The notes under the pieces were generated by a model. The model did not search any database and was not told the origin of the DNA. It worked only from the letters and a program-made list of their open reading frames with translations. Shown one piece after another: positions 16,233 to 17,547 of a DNA stretch of 17,547 nucleotides. The stretch's first letter is position 1; the number at the start of each line of letters is the position of its first letter. Position numbers and translations under genes: made by a program. This DNA is from Anaerolineales bacterium (GTDB lineage: Bacteria; Chloroflexota; Anaerolineae; Anaerolineales; Villigracilaceae): contig JAICQC010000040.1 of NCBI GenBank assembly GCA_025938055.1, positions 1-17,547 of the forward strand. Direction: 5' to 3'.

Positions 16233-17376
16233 ACTCTCACGCGACGAGATCCTGCGTTATTCACGTCATCTGTTAATCCCTGAAGTGGGGTTGGAGGGAC
16301 AGCGCAAACTCAAGAACTCATCCGTTCTGATCATTGGCACAGGTGGACTCGGCTCGCCCGTCGCGCTGTATCTGGCTGCGGCGGGTATTGGTCGTATCGG
16401 ATTGGTGGATTACGACACGGTCGATTCATCCAACTTGCAGCGTCAGGTTATTCATGGGACATCCACGGTTGGAAAATTGAAAGTGGAAAGCGCGCGCGCC
16501 AAGTTAGTAGACCTGAATCCCGATATTCAGGTGGACGTTTTCAACGAGCCATATACCTCAGAAAACGCGCTGCGCATCGCAGCGGACTATGACATCATCC
16601 TCGACGGGACCGACAACTTCCCAACCCGTTACCTCACGAATGACGTCGCCGTGTTCTTGGGCAAGCCGAATGTGTACGCGTCCATCTATCGCTTTGACGG
16701 GCAGGTGAGTGTGTTCCACGCCAAAGAGGGACCATGCTATCGTTGTCTCTTCCCCGAGCCGCCGCCACCCGGACTCGTCCCATCCTGTGCGGAGGGCGGC
16801 GTGCTTGGCGTGTTGCCCGGCACGATCGGCACGCTCCAGGCAACCGAAGCCCTGAAGGTGTTACTCGGTATTGGAGAACCACTGATCGGGAAGCTCCTGC
16901 TCTACAACGCCCTGGATATGTCCTTCGATTTTGTGAAGCTCAAGAAGAATCCCAACTGCCGCGTCTGCGGACCCAACGCCGACATCAAGGAACTGATCGA
17001 TTACGAAGCGTTCTGCGGCGTGCCAAGCCATGACCATGAAGAAGAAGGCTCCGCTGGTGCAAGCTGGGATATCACTGTGACCGAGCTTGCTGAGCGCGTC
17101 AAGACAAACCATCTGAAGCTGATCGACGTGCGTGAGCCACATGAACTGGAAATTTCCCGCCTGCCCAATGCGACGAACATCCCACTTGGGCAACTGGCGT
17201 CACGTCTTTCCGAGTTGGACAGTGCAGAAGATTTGGTCCTCTTTTGCAAAAGCGGCAACCGCTCCAGCCGCGCGTTGGAATTACTCACCAGCGCAGGGTT
17301 CAAGAAGGTGAAGAACCTGAAAGGCGGCATCAACGCCTGGGCAAGAGAAGTGGATAAGAGCTTGCCGATTTATTAG
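16222..17376 (+). CDS. moeZ: MoeZ: E1-like adenylyltransferase fused to rhodanese
   Basis: A 384-residue two-domain protein. The MoeB/ThiF part has the ATP loop GTGGLGS (39-45), zinc pairs CYRC (172-175) and CRVC (246-249), and the E1-type cysteine C189 in PSCAEGG. The C-terminal rhodanese (about 285-384) carries the persulfide loop CKSGNRS (342-348, C342). Such fusions adenylate the carrier Gly-Gly and pass on sulfur as thiocarboxylate. ATG 16222 follows GGGAGG by 7 bases. An upstream in-frame start (16207) would precede that site. It overlaps cysO by 11 bases and is the last gene of the operon. Confidence 0.93.
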   Translation: MLPELSRDEILRYSRHLLIPEVGLEGQRKLKNSSVLIIGTGGLGSPVALYLAAAGIGRIGLVDYDTVDSSNLQRQVIHGTSTVGKLKVESARAKLVDLNPDIQVDVFNEPYTSENALRIAADYDIILDGTDNFPTRYLTNDVAVFLGKPNVYASIYRFDGQVSVFHAKEGPCYRCLFPEPPPPGLVPSCAEGGVLGVLPGTIGTLQATEALKVLLGIGEPLIGKLLLYNALDMSFDFVKLKKNPNCRVCGPNADIKELIDYEAFCGVPSHDHEEEGSAGASWDITVTELAERVKTNHLKLIDVREPHELEISRLPNATNIPLGQLASRLSELDSAEDLVLFCKSGNRSSRALELLTSAGFKKVKNLKGGINAWAREVDKSLPIY

Positions 17377-17380
17377 CCAT

Positions 17381-17421
17381 GTCACACCTGCACTGGCATA
17401 CAGGCGCAAGTGTTGCGTGTG
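17381..17421 (-). repeat. inverted second copy of the 15831-15864 repeat
   Basis: Read on the minus strand, this contains CAACACTTGC, a short variable centre and AGTGCAGGTG, matching 15834-15862 at most positions. It lies just after the moeZ stop, so two inverted copies bracket cysO-moeZ. Confidence 0.6.
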
Positions 17422-17424
17422 GCG

Positions 17425-17463
17425 CATCCTGAGCAGAGTCGAAGGATCGCCCGAAGCAATCTC
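17425..17463. repeat. composite of two short intergenic repeats
   Basis: A hairpin ATCCT/AGGAT (17426-17430 with 17443-17447) encloses GAGCAGAGTCGA, a common type of dispersed bacterial repeat. It is followed by a 15-base piece (17449-17463) identical to the inverse of 13257-13271. Confidence 0.5.
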
Positions 17464-17488
17464 CTCTTCACGAAAAGAAGAAAGACGA

Positions 17489-17530
17489 AAGAACAACTCC
17501 CGTCGAATTTCCGGCGGGAGTTGTTCTTTA
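17489..17530 (+). terminator. terminator hairpin after moeZ
   Basis: A perfect 14-bp stem (17489-17502 with 17515-17528) with a 12-base loop is followed by a short A/T-rich tail. The U-tract is partly in the stem (TTGTTCTTTA). It probably ends the cysM-moeZ transcript, and its symmetric A/T flanks would let it act from the other side too. Confidence 0.7.
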
Positions 17531-17547
17531 CAAATTCTTCAAGCGAG

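Noticed and set aside
17377..17547. Part of a CRISPR array, suggested by several short repeats near the end
   Set aside because: The repeats are single, inverted copies of different intergenic families, with no regular repeat-spacer period.

Overview
The window looks like chromosome of a Chloroflexota bacterium, most likely class Anaerolineae. This is inferred from gene content and from short palindromic intergenic repeats of a kind I associate with that group, not from a marker gene. It has moderate GC, tightly packed operons with 4- to 11-base overlaps, and Shine-Dalgarno (SD) sites on many genes. I see no rRNA, tRNA, CRISPR, transposase or phage gene.

Layout. (1) 3-2186, plus strand: the 3' end of potA, then potB and potC, a spermidine/putrescine-type ABC importer. 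(2) 2187-2636: a 450-base gene-free stretch with a strong sigma70-type promoter, a seven-codon reading frame, two intrinsic terminators and other hairpins. It leads to a SET-domain methyltransferase gene. (3) 3200-6393, plus strand: a GT39-type membrane glycosyltransferase, a degenerate CPBP-family membrane protein, a GNAT acetyltransferase and a ComEA-like DNA-binding protein, closed by a clear terminator. (4) 10660-6429, minus strand: a PlsC-type acyltransferase followed by pgl, gnd and zwf, the whole oxidative branch of the pentose phosphate pathway. (5) 10649-12862: a promoter, an EF-G-like GTPase gene and its terminator. (6) 12893-17376, plus strand: a sulfur-metabolism region. It holds a first CysO/MoaD-like sulfur carrier, a 120-bp palindromic repeat and a strong promoter with a structured ~200-nt leader. 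Then come cysM, a JAMM peptidase (mec), a DUF4395 membrane protein, a membrane-anchored thioredoxin, a second CysO-like carrier and a MoeB/ThiF-rhodanese fusion (moeZ). The window ends in intergenic repeats and a terminator hairpin.

Region 6 carries every part expected for sulfur-carrier cysteine synthesis, as described for mycobacterial CysO-CysM-Mec. MoeZ would activate and thiolate the carrier C-terminus, CysM would move the sulfur to an activated serine, and Mec would release cysteine from the carrier. The DUF4395 protein (CxxC) and the thioredoxin (CxxC) sit inside the same overlapping gene string and suggest a linked membrane redox or sulfur-relay step. Two details stand out. The second carrier has four extra residues after its Gly-Gly and would need trimming. 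The cysM leader can form mutually exclusive hairpins, an intrinsic terminator, a 10-bp long-range helix and a helix over the ribosome binding site, which together look like a cis-regulatory RNA of a class I do not recognise.
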